From contig CAZRCD010000009.1 of the NCBI GenBank assembly GCA_964598485.1, positions 25,425 to 89,424 on the forward strand: a stretch of 64,000 bases of DNA. The letters are read 5' to 3'. Positions 39,667 through 49,059 of the stretch are shown in pieces. The notes below the pieces were generated by a model. The model did no database searches, was not told where the DNA came from, and worked only from the letters and a program-made list of their open reading frames with translations. This DNA comes from SOJA01 sp964598485. GTDB lineage: Archaea; Thermoproteota; Bathyarchaeia; Bathyarchaeales; Bathycorpusculaceae. Made by a program: the position numbers and the translations under genes. The number at the start of each line of letters is the position of its first letter. The stretch's first letter is position 1.

Positions 39667-40518
39667 TCATATCGAGGATGTGTTGATGGGTGCGATCGAT
39701 CGAGCTAACTTTATGGTGGTGATTATCCCGGAAGCGATTAGGCCAATCGCGCATGAGGTGGCGATTAGGAAGCCCATCCCCGGGCTTTCGAACGACACTG
39801 AAAAACCTAATGCTCCATTAACACGCAAACTGATCCACCAGATTCTGTGTGCATATACTAATGCGACTGGACCGATAATACATATACCGCCCAACAAGAA
39901 CAGGATCACTCTCATGGCATCCGTTCTTTCCCTCTCAAGGAGAGTGAGAAGAGGAATGTGTAAAATGCCGATTATCGCTCCTACAAACACAAGGAGTATT
40001 ATATCGCCAGCCATATTGTTTGTACCCGTCATAAGGTCGACCCCCGTCAACGCATGATACTGCCCGACATTAAATGAGCCTCCACGAGTTTCTATAAAGG
40101 GTTCAGTCCCTTCAGCAATTACCCAAGGTAAAAAGGTTGAAGTCAAAGCCAGAACGCCCATTGTCACCCCGACGATTATGCTAACCATTGAGAATGGTTT
40201 TTTCAACCGGGCAACCGCTAAAGGCTTCTGCGCTCCTAAGACAATTCCATAAACGAGAAACATGAGAGATAGAATCCAGAGGGCAAAGCCGAAAGGTAGG
40301 TAGGCACGCATAAGATCATACTGTTCGGCGGCAGCGGGGTCATAAGTTATCCGAACAGGTACTTCCATCGTAGCAAGATAGGTGCCTAACGCCAATAGAA
40401 ACGCACTTAAACAAACCAGGATGCCAGGGTTCTTAAATAGTTGCATTCTGACCAAATCAACAGAACTTGAACCGATATTTATCTTTAGCGCGCAATTTTG
40501 AACCAAGCATGCGCGATA
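39558..40518. repeat. Perfect 17-bp inverted repeat pair around a membrane-protein gene
   Basis: TATCGCGCATGCTTGGT at 39558-39574 and its exact reverse complement ACCAAGCATGCGCGATA at 40502-40518. The right copy sits between two divergent TATA boxes. The left copy lies just before an AT-rich TATA-like run. Each is thus placed as an operator would be; the pair also resembles terminal repeats of a 961-bp unit without transposase. Confidence 0.75.
39667..40446 (-). CDS. Six-helix membrane protein, unknown
   Basis: About 259 residues from ATG 40446, which has a TATA box (ATAAATATC, about 40475-40486) roughly 30 nt upstream; the frame is open from 40506 but that start is less likely. Helices include ILVCLSAFLLALGTYLATM, FGFALWILSLMFLVYGIVLG, VSIIVGVTMGVLALTSTF, DIILLVFVGAIIGILHI, VILFLLGGICIIGPVALVY and FLIATSCAIGLIASGII. 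It is divergent from an ABC exporter with a shared control region, so a functional link is plausible. No family is recognised. Confidence 0.7.
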   Translation of the reverse strand: MQLFKNPGILVCLSAFLLALGTYLATMEVPVRITYDPAAAEQYDLMRAYLPFGFALWILSLMFLVYGIVLGAQKPLAVARLKKPFSMVSIIVGVTMGVLALTSTFLPWVIAEGTEPFIETRGGSFNVGQYHALTGVDLMTGTNNMAGDIILLVFVGAIIGILHIPLLTLLERERTDAMRVILFLLGGICIIGPVALVYAHRIWWISLRVNGALGFSVSFESPGMGFLIATSCAIGLIASGIITTIKLARSIAPINTSSI

Positions 40519-40527
40519 ATTTTAAAT
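40518..40527 (+). promoter_or_regulatory. TATA box of the second ABC exporter
   Basis: AATTTTAAAT, 24-33 nt before the ATG at 40551, so the mRNA is probably leaderless or nearly so. It abuts the right 17-bp repeat arm (40502-40518); a protein bound there would affect both this promoter and the divergent one. Confidence 0.55.
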
Positions 40528-40550
40528 CCATATGGGTCTAATCACTAAAT

Positions 40551-41273
40551 ATGCGCGAAACCATTGTTACTGAGAACCTCACCAAATATTACGGCGGTTT
40601 CTTAGCCCTCGATAACTTCTCGTTGAAGATAAAAGAGAACGAGGACGTTGCGCTTCTTGGTCCTAACGGTGCTGGCAAGACTACAGCCATCAAGATCTTA
40701 TGCGGACTCCTTCGCCCATCCTCGGGTACGGCTTACATCGACGGCATTAACGTCGTTGAGGAGCGCGAGCTAGCGCTTTCGAAAGTTGGCGCCATAGTAG
40801 AGAGTCCTGAATTTTATCCTTACCTCACCTCTGAAGAGACCCTCAGCTACCTCGGCAGGCTTCGTGGGATGCGTGGGCGCGGGCTAAAGAGCAGAATAAA
40901 CGAGGTGATCAAACTAGTCAGGCTCGAGGGATGGGCTAAGGTTAAGATAGAGAAGTTTTCGCGCGGGATGAAGCAGCGACTTGCGATGGCGCAGGCCTTA
41001 CTTCATGACCCACCGATCTTGATCCTCGACGAACCAGCGTTGGGCCTCGACCCCAGAGGCATGATGGAAGTGAGAGAAATCTTCAAAGAGACGAGAAAGA
41101 AGAAAACGGTTTTTTACGCCTCCCATTTTCTCACCGAGGTCGCCCAAGTATGTGATAAGGTAGCGATAATCGATCATGGGCGATTACGCGTGTATGACAG
41201 TGTCGCCAGTTTAAAGAGGAAATATCGGTCACTGGAACGTGCATACCTCAAGTTAACGGAGGCGACCATTTGA
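40551..41273 (+). CDS. ABC transporter ATP-binding protein
   Basis: 240 residues. Walker A GPNGAGKTTAI (37-47), signature FSRGMKQRLAMAQALL, Walker B ILILDEPALGLDP and switch SHFLTEVAQVC. It resembles the ATPases of multidrug/lantibiotic and Nod/Nat-type ABC-2 exporters. The stop overlaps the permease start (TTGA). Base composition is more GC-rich than the hydrogenase genes around it. Confidence 0.93.
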   Translation: MRETIVTENLTKYYGGFLALDNFSLKIKENEDVALLGPNGAGKTTAIKILCGLLRPSSGTAYIDGINVVEERELALSKVGAIVESPEFYPYLTSEETLSYLGRLRGMRGRGLKSRINEVIKLVRLEGWAKVKIEKFSRGMKQRLAMAQALLHDPPILILDEPALGLDPRGMMEVREIFKETRKKKTVFYASHFLTEVAQVCDKVAIIDHGRLRVYDSVASLKRKYRSLERAYLKLTEATI

Positions 41274-42061
41274 GCGAGTTCGAGAAACTGAAGATAATCA
41301 CGAAGTACGAGTTTCTGAAGCACCTGCGACGGAAGCGGCTGTATGCTGTCATGGGGATCGTTATTGTTGTCGTGTTATCGATCCTCATAGGCCTGCCTGC
41401 CTTCGGTGTTGATTATCCAGATGACATAACGGCAATGGCTGGTATGCTCTCGGTTAGCGCTACCTTTGCATCCATAGGGGCAGTGTTCTTTGCTGGCGAT
41501 GTCATAGCTGGAGAGTTTGAGAGGAAAACGGGTTACATTCTCTTTCCAACCCCGGTCAAGCGAACAACCATAGTTATCGGGAAATATCTTGCATGCTATG
41601 TGGCAGTAGCACTAATCATCCTTCTTGGATATGGAATCGTATGCGTCTCCCTCTTGGGCATCTATGGCCAGATTCCAATTGAGGTAGGGACATCATTCGT
41701 CTTATGCCTTCTTTTTGCGGGTAGCGTCCTCTCCCTAACTTTCTTCTTCAGCTCAATATCTAAAGGGACCATGGCCGCCACAGTCATGACGCTCGCCTTC
41801 ATAATGCTCATATCCGGGACTATCGATGGAGTTCTCATGATGGCTGATCAGCCAAGCTGGTTCCTTTTATCACGTGCTGGCGACGCCATTATTATGGTAT
41901 ACCCAGGATTCAAGGCTATGATGACGGCAGGCATGGGGATAGACATGCCGATGGAAGCTCTCGAATACGATATAGGGCTATGCACCGCCGCAATGGCAAC
42001 CTACCTCGTAGTATGCTTCTTTTTGAGCCTATTTTTCACGAGGCGCAGGGAAATGCTCTAG
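41270..42061 (+). CDS. ABC-2-type permease
   Basis: 263 residues from TTG 41270, coupled to the ATPase. Six helices; EFLKHLRRKRLYAVMGIVIVVVLSI starts the protein, and FERKTGYILFPTPVKRTTIVIGKYLACY is the conserved cytoplasmic loop of ABC-2 permeases. FAGSVLSLTFFFSSISKGTMAATVMTLAF and the final RRREML close the fold. Export substrate unknown. Confidence 0.9.
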   Translation: MSEFEKLKIITKYEFLKHLRRKRLYAVMGIVIVVVLSILIGLPAFGVDYPDDITAMAGMLSVSATFASIGAVFFAGDVIAGEFERKTGYILFPTPVKRTTIVIGKYLACYVAVALIILLGYGIVCVSLLGIYGQIPIEVGTSFVLCLLFAGSVLSLTFFFSSISKGTMAATVMTLAFIMLISGTIDGVLMMADQPSWFLLSRAGDAIIMVYPGFKAMMTAGMGIDMPMEALEYDIGLCTAAMATYLVVCFFLSLFFTRRREML

Positions 42062-42113
42062 CGCGCATATTTGCAAAGTCGGTATATCGTACGCTAAACT
42101 ATTCCGAGATTGT

Positions 42114-43436
42114 TTACTTTTTCTCAGGTTTACTAATTACAGCCTCTTCCTTCAGAGGCTCCACAATGAGTGTTAGCCCTTCCTTTGCCAAAATCTTTAC
42201 CTTCTGATTAGGCTTTATTATCGTGTCTGAACGTGCCTTCCAATACTCGCCATGAAAGCGGATAAACCCTATTTTCTCTGGGCCAATCTCATCTATCGTT
42301 CGACCAACTCCTCCAATAAATTCAAGCGTAGCAGGCCGCTTTTTCTTTGCCTTAACTATCTTATAAAGAACCAAGGCAGAGAGAACAGTCAAAATTGCTA
42401 CAAGAGCTATCACTATGAGCATGAAGGGCTGATACCATTCTGGAGAAATCAACCATCGTGCAGGATCAAATCGAAGCAAGAACAACGTTCCTACTAATAG
42501 ACAAACTATTCCAGCTGGACCAAAAAACTGGAGTCCGGGTTCTCGCATCTCTACGAATATCAAAACTCCGCCTAAGGAAATGAGCACAATGGTGAATAAA
42601 TCCACATTGTACCCTAGTCCAATCAAACCCAAGATTAAAAGAATGCAACCTATAATTTCTCCTTCATATCCAGCAGTGAAGAAACCGAAAATAACGCCAT
42701 AAATCCCAAGAGTGAACAAGAGATACGCAATCATAGGGTCTGAAATGATGCGTAAAACCCGCACACGTATACTTGCTCCAAAATAGTGTATCGCCGCATT
42801 TTTTGTTTGAATAGTCAATTGTCCTTTTTCCGCCAGTTGCTCCAAAAGTTCTTCTAGCGTGTTCGCCACTATTTCTATCACCCCGTAGTTTTTCGCATTC
42901 TCTGCCCCTATGTTAAGGTTTTCCGTCACGAACTTGGCGGCAATTGTTTCATTTCTACCGTGCCATTCTGCTCTTTGCACAAGGAACTCTTTTAGCGAAT
43001 TGATTAACTTTGGGTCTTCTACCAATTCTCCAGTTGGGTATGCCCGTGGAGCACAAGATCCTAAAATAGAGAACGGTGCCATTACCGCTACGTGTGATGA
43101 AAGAACGATGAAAGTGCCTGCAGACCATGCTGTTGCTCCTTTCGGATACACAAAGGAAATCACGGGGATAGATGACTGTTCAATCATATCTATAATACTA
43201 AATGTTGCATCTAGTACGCCTCCAGGAGTGTTTAAAAGAAGCACCACGGCTTTAGCATCGATTTTGTAGGCTTCATCCATCCCTTCCCTAACGAGTTCTG
43301 AAGCCACAAAGTTGATCACTCCATCCAATTCTATAACAATCACAGAATCACTGCTGGATCCAAAAGAAGCGCAAACACCTAGCCATGTAGAAAAAAGGAG
43401 GAGTATAACAAGTACGCGTGCGACACGTAGGCTCAT
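42114..43436 (-). CDS. nfeD: NfeD-family membrane serine protease (stomatin operon partner)
   Basis: 440 residues: signal/anchor helix (VLVILLLFSTWLGVC), a ClpP-like periplasmic protease domain with VVLLLNTPGGVLDATFSI, nucleophile Ser105 in GATAWSAGTF and the likely Lys168 in RNETIAAKFV, four to five helices (about 225-345), and a C-terminal OB-fold NfeD domain (IGKxGxV-like RTIDEIGPEKIGFIRFHGEYW). Archaeal homologues cleave the C-terminus of stomatin. Its start overlaps the stop of the stomatin gene (ATGA), the classic pair. Confidence 0.93.
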   Translation of the reverse strand: MSLRVARVLVILLLFSTWLGVCASFGSSSDSVIVIELDGVINFVASELVREGMDEAYKIDAKAVVLLLNTPGGVLDATFSIIDMIEQSSIPVISFVYPKGATAWSAGTFIVLSSHVAVMAPFSILGSCAPRAYPTGELVEDPKLINSLKEFLVQRAEWHGRNETIAAKFVTENLNIGAENAKNYGVIEIVANTLEELLEQLAEKGQLTIQTKNAAIHYFGASIRVRVLRIISDPMIAYLLFTLGIYGVIFGFFTAGYEGEIIGCILLILGLIGLGYNVDLFTIVLISLGGVLIFVEMREPGLQFFGPAGIVCLLVGTLFLLRFDPARWLISPEWYQPFMLIVIALVAILTVLSALVLYKIVKAKKKRPATLEFIGGVGRTIDEIGPEKIGFIRFHGEYWKARSDTIIKPNQKVKILAKEGLTLIVEPLKEEAVISKPEKK

Positions 43437-44224
43437 TTCTTCTTAACCTGTTCCCCTTTCCCTGCGGTTGCGCGGGCTATGGCAACGATGTTCCCCAATT
43501 CGCGTATGTCAGTGGTTGAAGTAACCACCACTAGGTTCTTTTCTCGTGCAATATCTGTCAGTGTTTGAAGCTCTCGCAGCTTTAGTGTGATTGGGCTTTT
43601 CCCGTAGACTTCTGCAGCTTGCGCCATTTTCTCTGCTGCGATATATTCTCCCTCAGCCACGATGATCCTGGCTCTTTTCTCCCTTTCAGCTTCTGCTTGC
43701 TTTGCGATGGCCCTCTGCATTTCCGCGGGAAGTAGGACATCGCTGATGGCCACAGCGCTTACTTTTATACCCCACGGGTCGGTCATTTCATCTATTTCCT
43801 CCTGAATGTTCTTTGTGAACTCTGTCGTTTTTGTCAACAGGTCATCGAGCTCCGCGTGACCCAGAACATCTCGTAATACTGTCTTTGCTAACGTTTGAGT
43901 GGCGTGAACGTAATTCTCTACCTCGCAGATCGCCTTTATGGGATCGACCACTCGGTAATACACGAACGAGTCTACATCGCACCGTATGTTATCTTTCGTA
44001 ATTATTTTTATCATGCGTGCATCGTATGTGATGGTTCTTAAATCTACAATGCGTGGTCTGTCGATTCCCGGTATAAGTAAAATCAATCCTGGACCCTTGG
44101 CACCGATGAGTCGACCTAAACGGAAAATGACTGCTCTCTCGTATTCTCTCACGATTTTGATCGAAGACGCTAGGATGGATAGGATAATTATTATGAGAAC
44201 AAATAAGGCGATGATTTCGTACAT
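43433..44224 (-). CDS. Stomatin/slipin (SPFH) membrane protein
   Basis: 263 residues. One N-terminal helix (IIALFVLIIIILSILASSI), then the SPFH domain: REYERAVIFRLGRLIGAKGPGLILLIPGIDRP, VDLRTITYDARMIKIITKDN, VDSFVYYRVVDPIKAICEVENY and LPAEMQRAIAKQAEAEREKRARIIVAEGE. It organises membrane microdomains and is the substrate of the NfeD protease encoded next. First gene of a two-gene operon. Confidence 0.95.
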   Translation of the reverse strand: MYEIIALFVLIIIILSILASSIKIVREYERAVIFRLGRLIGAKGPGLILLIPGIDRPRIVDLRTITYDARMIKIITKDNIRCDVDSFVYYRVVDPIKAICEVENYVHATQTLAKTVLRDVLGHAELDDLLTKTTEFTKNIQEEIDEMTDPWGIKVSAVAISDVLLPAEMQRAIAKQAEAEREKRARIIVAEGEYIAAEKMAQAAEVYGKSPITLKLRELQTLTDIAREKNLVVVTSTTDIRELGNIVAIARATAGKGEQVKKK

Positions 44225-44432
44225 TTAAGGAGTCACCGAAAAATCATTTATACAGACGTCCTTAAAAACGTATGCTCAAGAGCGCTTGATTTGAAGCCGC
44301 AATTAGGAATAGTAAAATAGAGGTCTATAAAGGTGTGGTGGAATCGCCTAAAACTCGTAGCCATCTAGAAGGAGTAATGGAAAGAAGACTGACAAAGTAG
44401 ATATATCACAGTTTTTATAATTTGTAAACTCT

Positions 44433-46430
44433 GTGAGTGTGCAATCCTTTATGGTTGATCCTTCGCAAGTGGCACTGTTGGCGGTTCTTACTCCAATCAT
44501 AGTTGCGGTTCTGTCGCATTTAGTTGCGAAATTGCCAAGGAATGGAGCTAAACTCGCAAAGATGTTCTGCGTTTTCGCTTCTTACATAACTTTGCTCCTT
44601 ATTTTTTCGCTGATTCCAGCAACGTCAAGTGCACCTGTCAAAACACATTTTTTTGACATTTCTTTACCGTCTGGCATAGTTAGTGCAAGATTATACGTAG
44701 ATCATCTTGCATTAATACCTGCATTTGTTTCTTCACTGTTCACTGCCCTAGCTCTTACGTATAATGTGTATTATCTTTCTCCATACAATAGAGCCTACAA
44801 AATTGGTTGGGAGTTCAACAGGTCTTATTCTTTTATCTTGCTTTTTAATGGTGCCATGCTTGGAACATTGTTTTCTAGCAATCTTCTCAGTCTCGTCATT
44901 TTTTGGGAATTAATTAGTGTGTGCTCATACGTGCTGATTTCATTCTGGAACGAAGATCAATTCTGTTTGTGGGCGGCTATCAAATGCTTTATTATGACGC
45001 ATGTAGGCAGTATGGCTCTTTTAGTAGCCACAATAGTCATCTACTCTGCTACTGGAACATTAGAAATTTCAGAGATAGGTAAAATAATCCCGTTAGGCGA
45101 CCCAGCAATTTCGATTATTTTTCCTCTTCTCTTAGTTGCCGTGTTACCGAAAACTGTACTATTTCCACTTCACACGTGGCTACCTGACGGAACCGTTGCA
45201 CCTACATCAGCAACCGTTCTCTTTCACGTCTGCGGCTTTCAATCTGGAATCTACATAATTATCCGTTTCTTTTCCGATGTGTTCCGCGCGCACGTGATTT
45301 CAGCTCAAGCTATGCCTTTACCTCTCCTCTTTGGAAACGTTAGCATTTGGAGTTTTATCATTTCTCTTATCGGCGCTATCACGCTTGTTATCGGAGCGTT
45401 AAATGGGATAATTGAGAATGATTTTAAAAGGATAGTTGCTTACAGCACTATATCTCAGCTTGGGTATATAGTGATGGCGGTGGGATTAACTACTCCTTTG
45501 GGTGTTACGGCAGGTCTGTTCCATATGATATCGCATGCACTTTACTGTGGTTTGTTATTTCTCTGTGCAGGTGCTGTAATTTATGCAACTGGAAGACACG
45601 ACATCAATGAGATGGGTGGACTCTATCGTTATATGCCGATAACCGCATTCTGTTGCTTAGTCGGCACCCTATCCTTATCAACAGTGCCGTTGCTTAGCGA
45701 TTTCGCAAGTAAATACTTGATTTTCCACGCCACCATTAACATAGGAGCAACATTTTTCACCATTATCGCTTTTCTGGGATGTGTGCTAAACGCTGCGATT
45801 GCGATAAGGCTGTTGCATTCAGTTTTTATGCAGAGAGCAGAAAAATCAGCTTTGAAATTTCCAATTAAAGACCCCCCTATGCTCATGCTGGTATCAATGA
45901 TTTTACCGTCAGTGGCTTTAGTAGTGTTCGGTGTTCTTCCGATTATTCCTCTAAGTTCTCTTGTCATTCCTGCTGTTGAACAAATTCGCTTGACAGTTGG
46001 CATTGTCAATCAGTTGGGGTTAATTGGGACTCCGTTTGGTTTCTGGAATCCTATGGCTGTAGCTATTTCCATGTTTTTGCTTTCCGCCGTTTTCGTCTGT
46101 ATGACATTCTATTCTGGAAAAGTAGCGGTAGTTTATAGAGAGTCAGCAAGTGAAGAAGCATTTAAGCCGTTTCTCTGCGGAGAAGACTCGAACTTACTGG
46201 ACGGCCCTCATGGATATCACTTTTACCACGCGTTAACAAATGTTTTAAGAGTTGACCGCGCTTGTCGTGCATCTAACATTGACCGTGCTTATAACGCGTT
46301 GTCAACAAAATTCTCTAACTTCTGTGCGAGACTGCTTCATTTGGATATACGGCAAAGGTATTTTGCCGCTATTTCGTCTTTTATAGTAGGAGCAATAATT
46401 GTTGTATTAATCGCGGTTTTGGCAGGGTAG
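44433..46430 (+). CDS. Complex B: NuoL/HyfB-like antiporter subunit
   Basis: 665 residues from GTG 44433. The antiporter core shows LSLVIFWELISVCSYVLISFW (helix 5 Glu), VLPKTVLFPLHTWLPDGTVAPTSATVLFHVCG (helix 7) and DFKRIVAYSTISQLGYIVMAVG (helix 8). The C-terminal region has KPFLCGEDSNLLDGPHGYHF, similar in place to the WxCGY motif of HycC/HyfB-type hydrogenase subunits, and a last helix FIVGAIIVVLIAVLAG. First gene of the plus-strand half of complex B. Confidence 0.9.
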   Translation: MSVQSFMVDPSQVALLAVLTPIIVAVLSHLVAKLPRNGAKLAKMFCVFASYITLLLIFSLIPATSSAPVKTHFFDISLPSGIVSARLYVDHLALIPAFVSSLFTALALTYNVYYLSPYNRAYKIGWEFNRSYSFILLFNGAMLGTLFSSNLLSLVIFWELISVCSYVLISFWNEDQFCLWAAIKCFIMTHVGSMALLVATIVIYSATGTLEISEIGKIIPLGDPAISIIFPLLLVAVLPKTVLFPLHTWLPDGTVAPTSATVLFHVCGFQSGIYIIIRFFSDVFRAHVISAQAMPLPLLFGNVSIWSFIISLIGAITLVIGALNGIIENDFKRIVAYSTISQLGYIVMAVGLTTPLGVTAGLFHMISHALYCGLLFLCAGAVIYATGRHDINEMGGLYRYMPITAFCCLVGTLSLSTVPLLSDFASKYLIFHATINIGATFFTIIAFLGCVLNAAIAIRLLHSVFMQRAEKSALKFPIKDPPMLMLVSMILPSVALVVFGVLPIIPLSSLVIPAVEQIRLTVGIVNQLGLIGTPFGFWNPMAVAISMFLLSAVFVCMTFYSGKVAVVYRESASEEAFKPFLCGEDSNLLDGPHGYHFYHALTNVLRVDRACRASNIDRAYNALSTKFSNFCARLLHLDIRQRYFAAISSFIVGAIIVVLIAVLAG

Positions 46431-46433
46431 CCC

Positions 46434-47078
46434 ATGGAAATAATAGTTCTTGGAAGTTTAGTAATATCCGTAGTCGCCACAGCTCTAGCATGCTTCACGC
46501 GTAATACGCGACAGACGGTTCGTTTCCTTTCTGTGCAAGCCGCAACCATAGGATTCGTAGAACTCATGTACTGCCTCATCAATCTCCTAGTAGGCTTACA
46601 TTTCGAAGCGCTCATAGACTTCTTCGCCACATTCGCAGAATGGTTCTCCTGCGCAATAGTTATTCCCCTAATTATTTATTGGGGCATGATAAAAACTGAA
46701 AACGTGACTGATAAGCCCGTTATCAGCATTCGAAAAGCTACAATATTAGTTGTCGCAATCGCGGGTTCATATATAATTTTATGGATAGGTCGATTGTTTT
46801 CGCTTCCTGTAAAACTTGATGTTCTCCCCGTCAGTATGCTTATGTTTTCCCTTTCAGTTTTCCTCATGGCTACTCGACGTGATCCTTTGAAAATTCTTGT
46901 AGGGCTTAACATGGCTGAAAACGCACTTTATCCATTGCTTGCGGAAAGTCCAATAAGCTTAGTTCCCGTAATGTTGGCTTTAATGATTTTCGTTAATATT
47001 GTGGGGGTTTTTGTCATTATAGAAGCTTATCGCGAATACGGAACACTGTCAATTACAGAGTGGAGGTGGACAAGCTAA
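46434..47078 (+). CDS. Complex B: HyfE-like membrane subunit with NuoK-like C-terminal half
   Basis: 214 residues, about six helices, 3 nt after the L-like gene. HyfE/HycD-type subunits carry a NuoK-related part: here KILVGLNMAENALYPLLAESP (acidic helix) and PVMLALMIFVNIVGVFVIIEAYREYG match the second and third NuoK helices. The N-terminal half is unlike NuoJ. Its stop shares one base with the next start (TAATG). Confidence 0.8.
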   Translation: MEIIVLGSLVISVVATALACFTRNTRQTVRFLSVQAATIGFVELMYCLINLLVGLHFEALIDFFATFAEWFSCAIVIPLIIYWGMIKTENVTDKPVISIRKATILVVAIAGSYIILWIGRLFSLPVKLDVLPVSMLMFSLSVFLMATRRDPLKILVGLNMAENALYPLLAESPISLVPVMLALMIFVNIVGVFVIIEAYREYGTLSITEWRWTS

Positions 47079-48538
47079 TGTACTCTTTACTTCCACTTCT
47101 TTCGTTAGTCGTTCCATTTTTCATAGGAATTTTACACTTGTTTACATATCCATTCTGGTTCTTAGAATCTTTCTTTAAGAAAATCGCGAAAACCGCGTTA
47201 CTTTTTGGCACCAGTCTAACTTTGCTCTTAGTGTTATCGATGGTTCCATACATTCTTGCTGGTGAAGTCTTAGAGGTTCCACAACTTTCTTTGTGTGCTG
47301 ATTTAACAAATATAGCGGGTATCGTAAGCGTCGCTTTAATATTCTTTTTAACGTCAATTTACAACATTAAAGCTGAGAAAGGCGGTCGGTTAAAGCCGAG
47401 CATTTACAACTTTTTCTTACTGCTTTTTCTCTGCTGTATGCTAGGACTTCTACTTTCAAGGGATTTGTTTGGCATCTACCTCTTTGTAGAATTGACAGTT
47501 GGCGTTTCAGTGATATTAGTTGCTCATGCCCCAGGGAAACTGTCAACTGAAGCAGCCTTCAAATATTTGATAATTACAGCAATCAGCGCCATCTTCGTTT
47601 TGCTAGGAACATTAATAGTTTTCATGCTAACAGGCACTTCAAACATCTCCGCTGTAATAGCTAATGGAGACGTTTTAATTGAAAACCCACATCTGCTTAT
47701 GCTGGTGGTTGCTTGCTTCATAATTGGTCTTGGAGCCGACATAGGGCTTATTCCCTTTCACGGATGGCTACCCGACGTATTTCCCGCATCCACCCCAACT
47801 ATTAACGGCTTCTTCTGTGCAGAACCTATCGCCTTAATTCTCACTTTATACACGTTGATTCATCCATTCTACACAATCTATCCATCTGACATTATTATCG
47901 TCCTCGTGGTGGGAGTAGGACTAGTTTCAATGATATTCGGAGCTTTATTGGCATACCCACAAAAAGATTTCATGCGCATGATAGCTTACTGCAGCATAGA
48001 TGAATTTGGACACATTGTCTTCGCCTTGGGCTTACTCACCTCTATGAGCTTTATCGCAGGACAATACTACTTGGTGAATAGCGCATTAATGAAAACAGGA
48101 ATGATTCTAAGCTTAGGGTCGGTTTTTATTAGTACCGGAACACGAAACATGGATTCGCTAGGCGGCTTATTTGGAAAAATGAACAAAACCGCGTTAAGCT
48201 ACATCATCTGCGCGCTTTCACTAACCGGCGTTCCGCCACTGAGCGGATTTTATGCAAAATGGCTCCTCTACAATACAGCCTACGATTTTCTGCTACATCT
48301 AGGAGGCATTTTTACCGCTGTTTCAGCTTTGATATTGCTTGTGTGCATATCAATGATTTCCTTCATATTCTTACTACGTTCATTTCACCGAATCTTCATG
48401 GGTCAGCCAACTGAAAACCTCAAAAAAGTGAACAAGGTTCACCTGACGATGTGGCTTCCAACAATAATCTTAGCGGCAACTGCTATTCTGGTGGGGCTTC
48501 AACCAAACATCCTACTCAGCTTGATCGGTACAGCCTAG
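47078..48538 (+). CDS. Complex B: NuoN/HyfF-like antiporter subunit
   Basis: About 486 residues from ATG 47078, with GGAGGTGG 8-15 nt upstream; an earlier GTG at 47060 is unlikely. It has DLFGIYLFVELTVGVSVILVA (helix 5), LGADIGLIPFHGWLPDVFPASTPTINGFFC (helix 7), DFMRMIAYCSIDEFGHIVFALG (helix 8, Lys replaced by Arg in DFMRM) and GVPPLSGFYAKWLLYN. It ends 4 bp into the convergent 161-residue gene. Confidence 0.88.
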   Translation: MYSLLPLLSLVVPFFIGILHLFTYPFWFLESFFKKIAKTALLFGTSLTLLLVLSMVPYILAGEVLEVPQLSLCADLTNIAGIVSVALIFFLTSIYNIKAEKGGRLKPSIYNFFLLLFLCCMLGLLLSRDLFGIYLFVELTVGVSVILVAHAPGKLSTEAAFKYLIITAISAIFVLLGTLIVFMLTGTSNISAVIANGDVLIENPHLLMLVVACFIIGLGADIGLIPFHGWLPDVFPASTPTINGFFCAEPIALILTLYTLIHPFYTIYPSDIIIVLVVGVGLVSMIFGALLAYPQKDFMRMIAYCSIDEFGHIVFALGLLTSMSFIAGQYYLVNSALMKTGMILSLGSVFISTGTRNMDSLGGLFGKMNKTALSYIICALSLTGVPPLSGFYAKWLLYNTAYDFLLHLGGIFTAVSALILLVCISMISFIFLLRSFHRIFMGQPTENLKKVNKVHLTMWLPTIILAATAILVGLQPNILLSLIGTA

Positions 48539-49020
48539 CCTTCTCTACACCTATGGAAAACCCATTCCTTTGACTTAAATTTCAGTCCAAGGTCTACGGT
48601 TAACCGCTCAATCAACTGTTGTATTGCATAACCGCTTTCACTGACAAGTTTGATCATCTGGTACTCAGCCGTGTAGACAGGATATTTTTCCTCTTCTCCT
48701 TCCCCCACAATTATGTCCTCTTCCTGAATAACGTCACCCAGAATGCAAACCTTAATTTTAGCTTCTAGATAGTTTCCTTTATAAATCTTTAGAGAAGAAA
48801 GTTTCTTTTTGATCTCCTCCGAGACTACAAGAGCCCCTGCCCTCTCTATCGGAATTATCTCTTTTAATTCGGAGATTTTATGCTCTTTTTCTTCGATTTT
48901 GCTAAACCCGTACTTTTCAACGAAAAAATCTTCTAATAACCGAAATTCAGAATGCCTATAAACAACGTCCTTTAGCACCAAAACAACGATTTCACCCGAT
49001 TCTAATGACAAACTTCCCAC
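48535..49020 (-). CDS. Unknown soluble protein at the end of the complex B minus-strand operon
   Basis: 161 residues from a GTG. Acidic, with alternating strands and helices (SGEIVVLVLKDVVYRHSEFR, AGALVVSEEIKKKLSSLKI, EAKIKVCILGDVIQEEDII, AEYQMIKLVSESGYAIQQLIERL). It lies 39 nt after the NuoI-like gene on the same strand, so it is probably co-expressed with complex B. It could be an assembly factor or accessory subunit replacing NuoC. It does not show the NuoC signature, and I recognise no family. Confidence 0.65.
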   Translation of the reverse strand: MGSLSLESGEIVVLVLKDVVYRHSEFRLLEDFFVEKYGFSKIEEKEHKISELKEIIPIERAGALVVSEEIKKKLSSLKIYKGNYLEAKIKVCILGDVIQEEDIIVGEGEEEKYPVYTAEYQMIKLVSESGYAIQQLIERLTVDLGLKFKSKEWVFHRCREG

Positions 49021-49059
49021 ACACCCTATTATTGAAGCCGCTTTCAGTTCTAATAAATC

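Noticed and set aside
39608..40057. Plus-strand 149-codon frame
   Set aside because: It is the complement of a well-formed six-helix membrane protein gene. Only the TATA-like run before it gave it any support.
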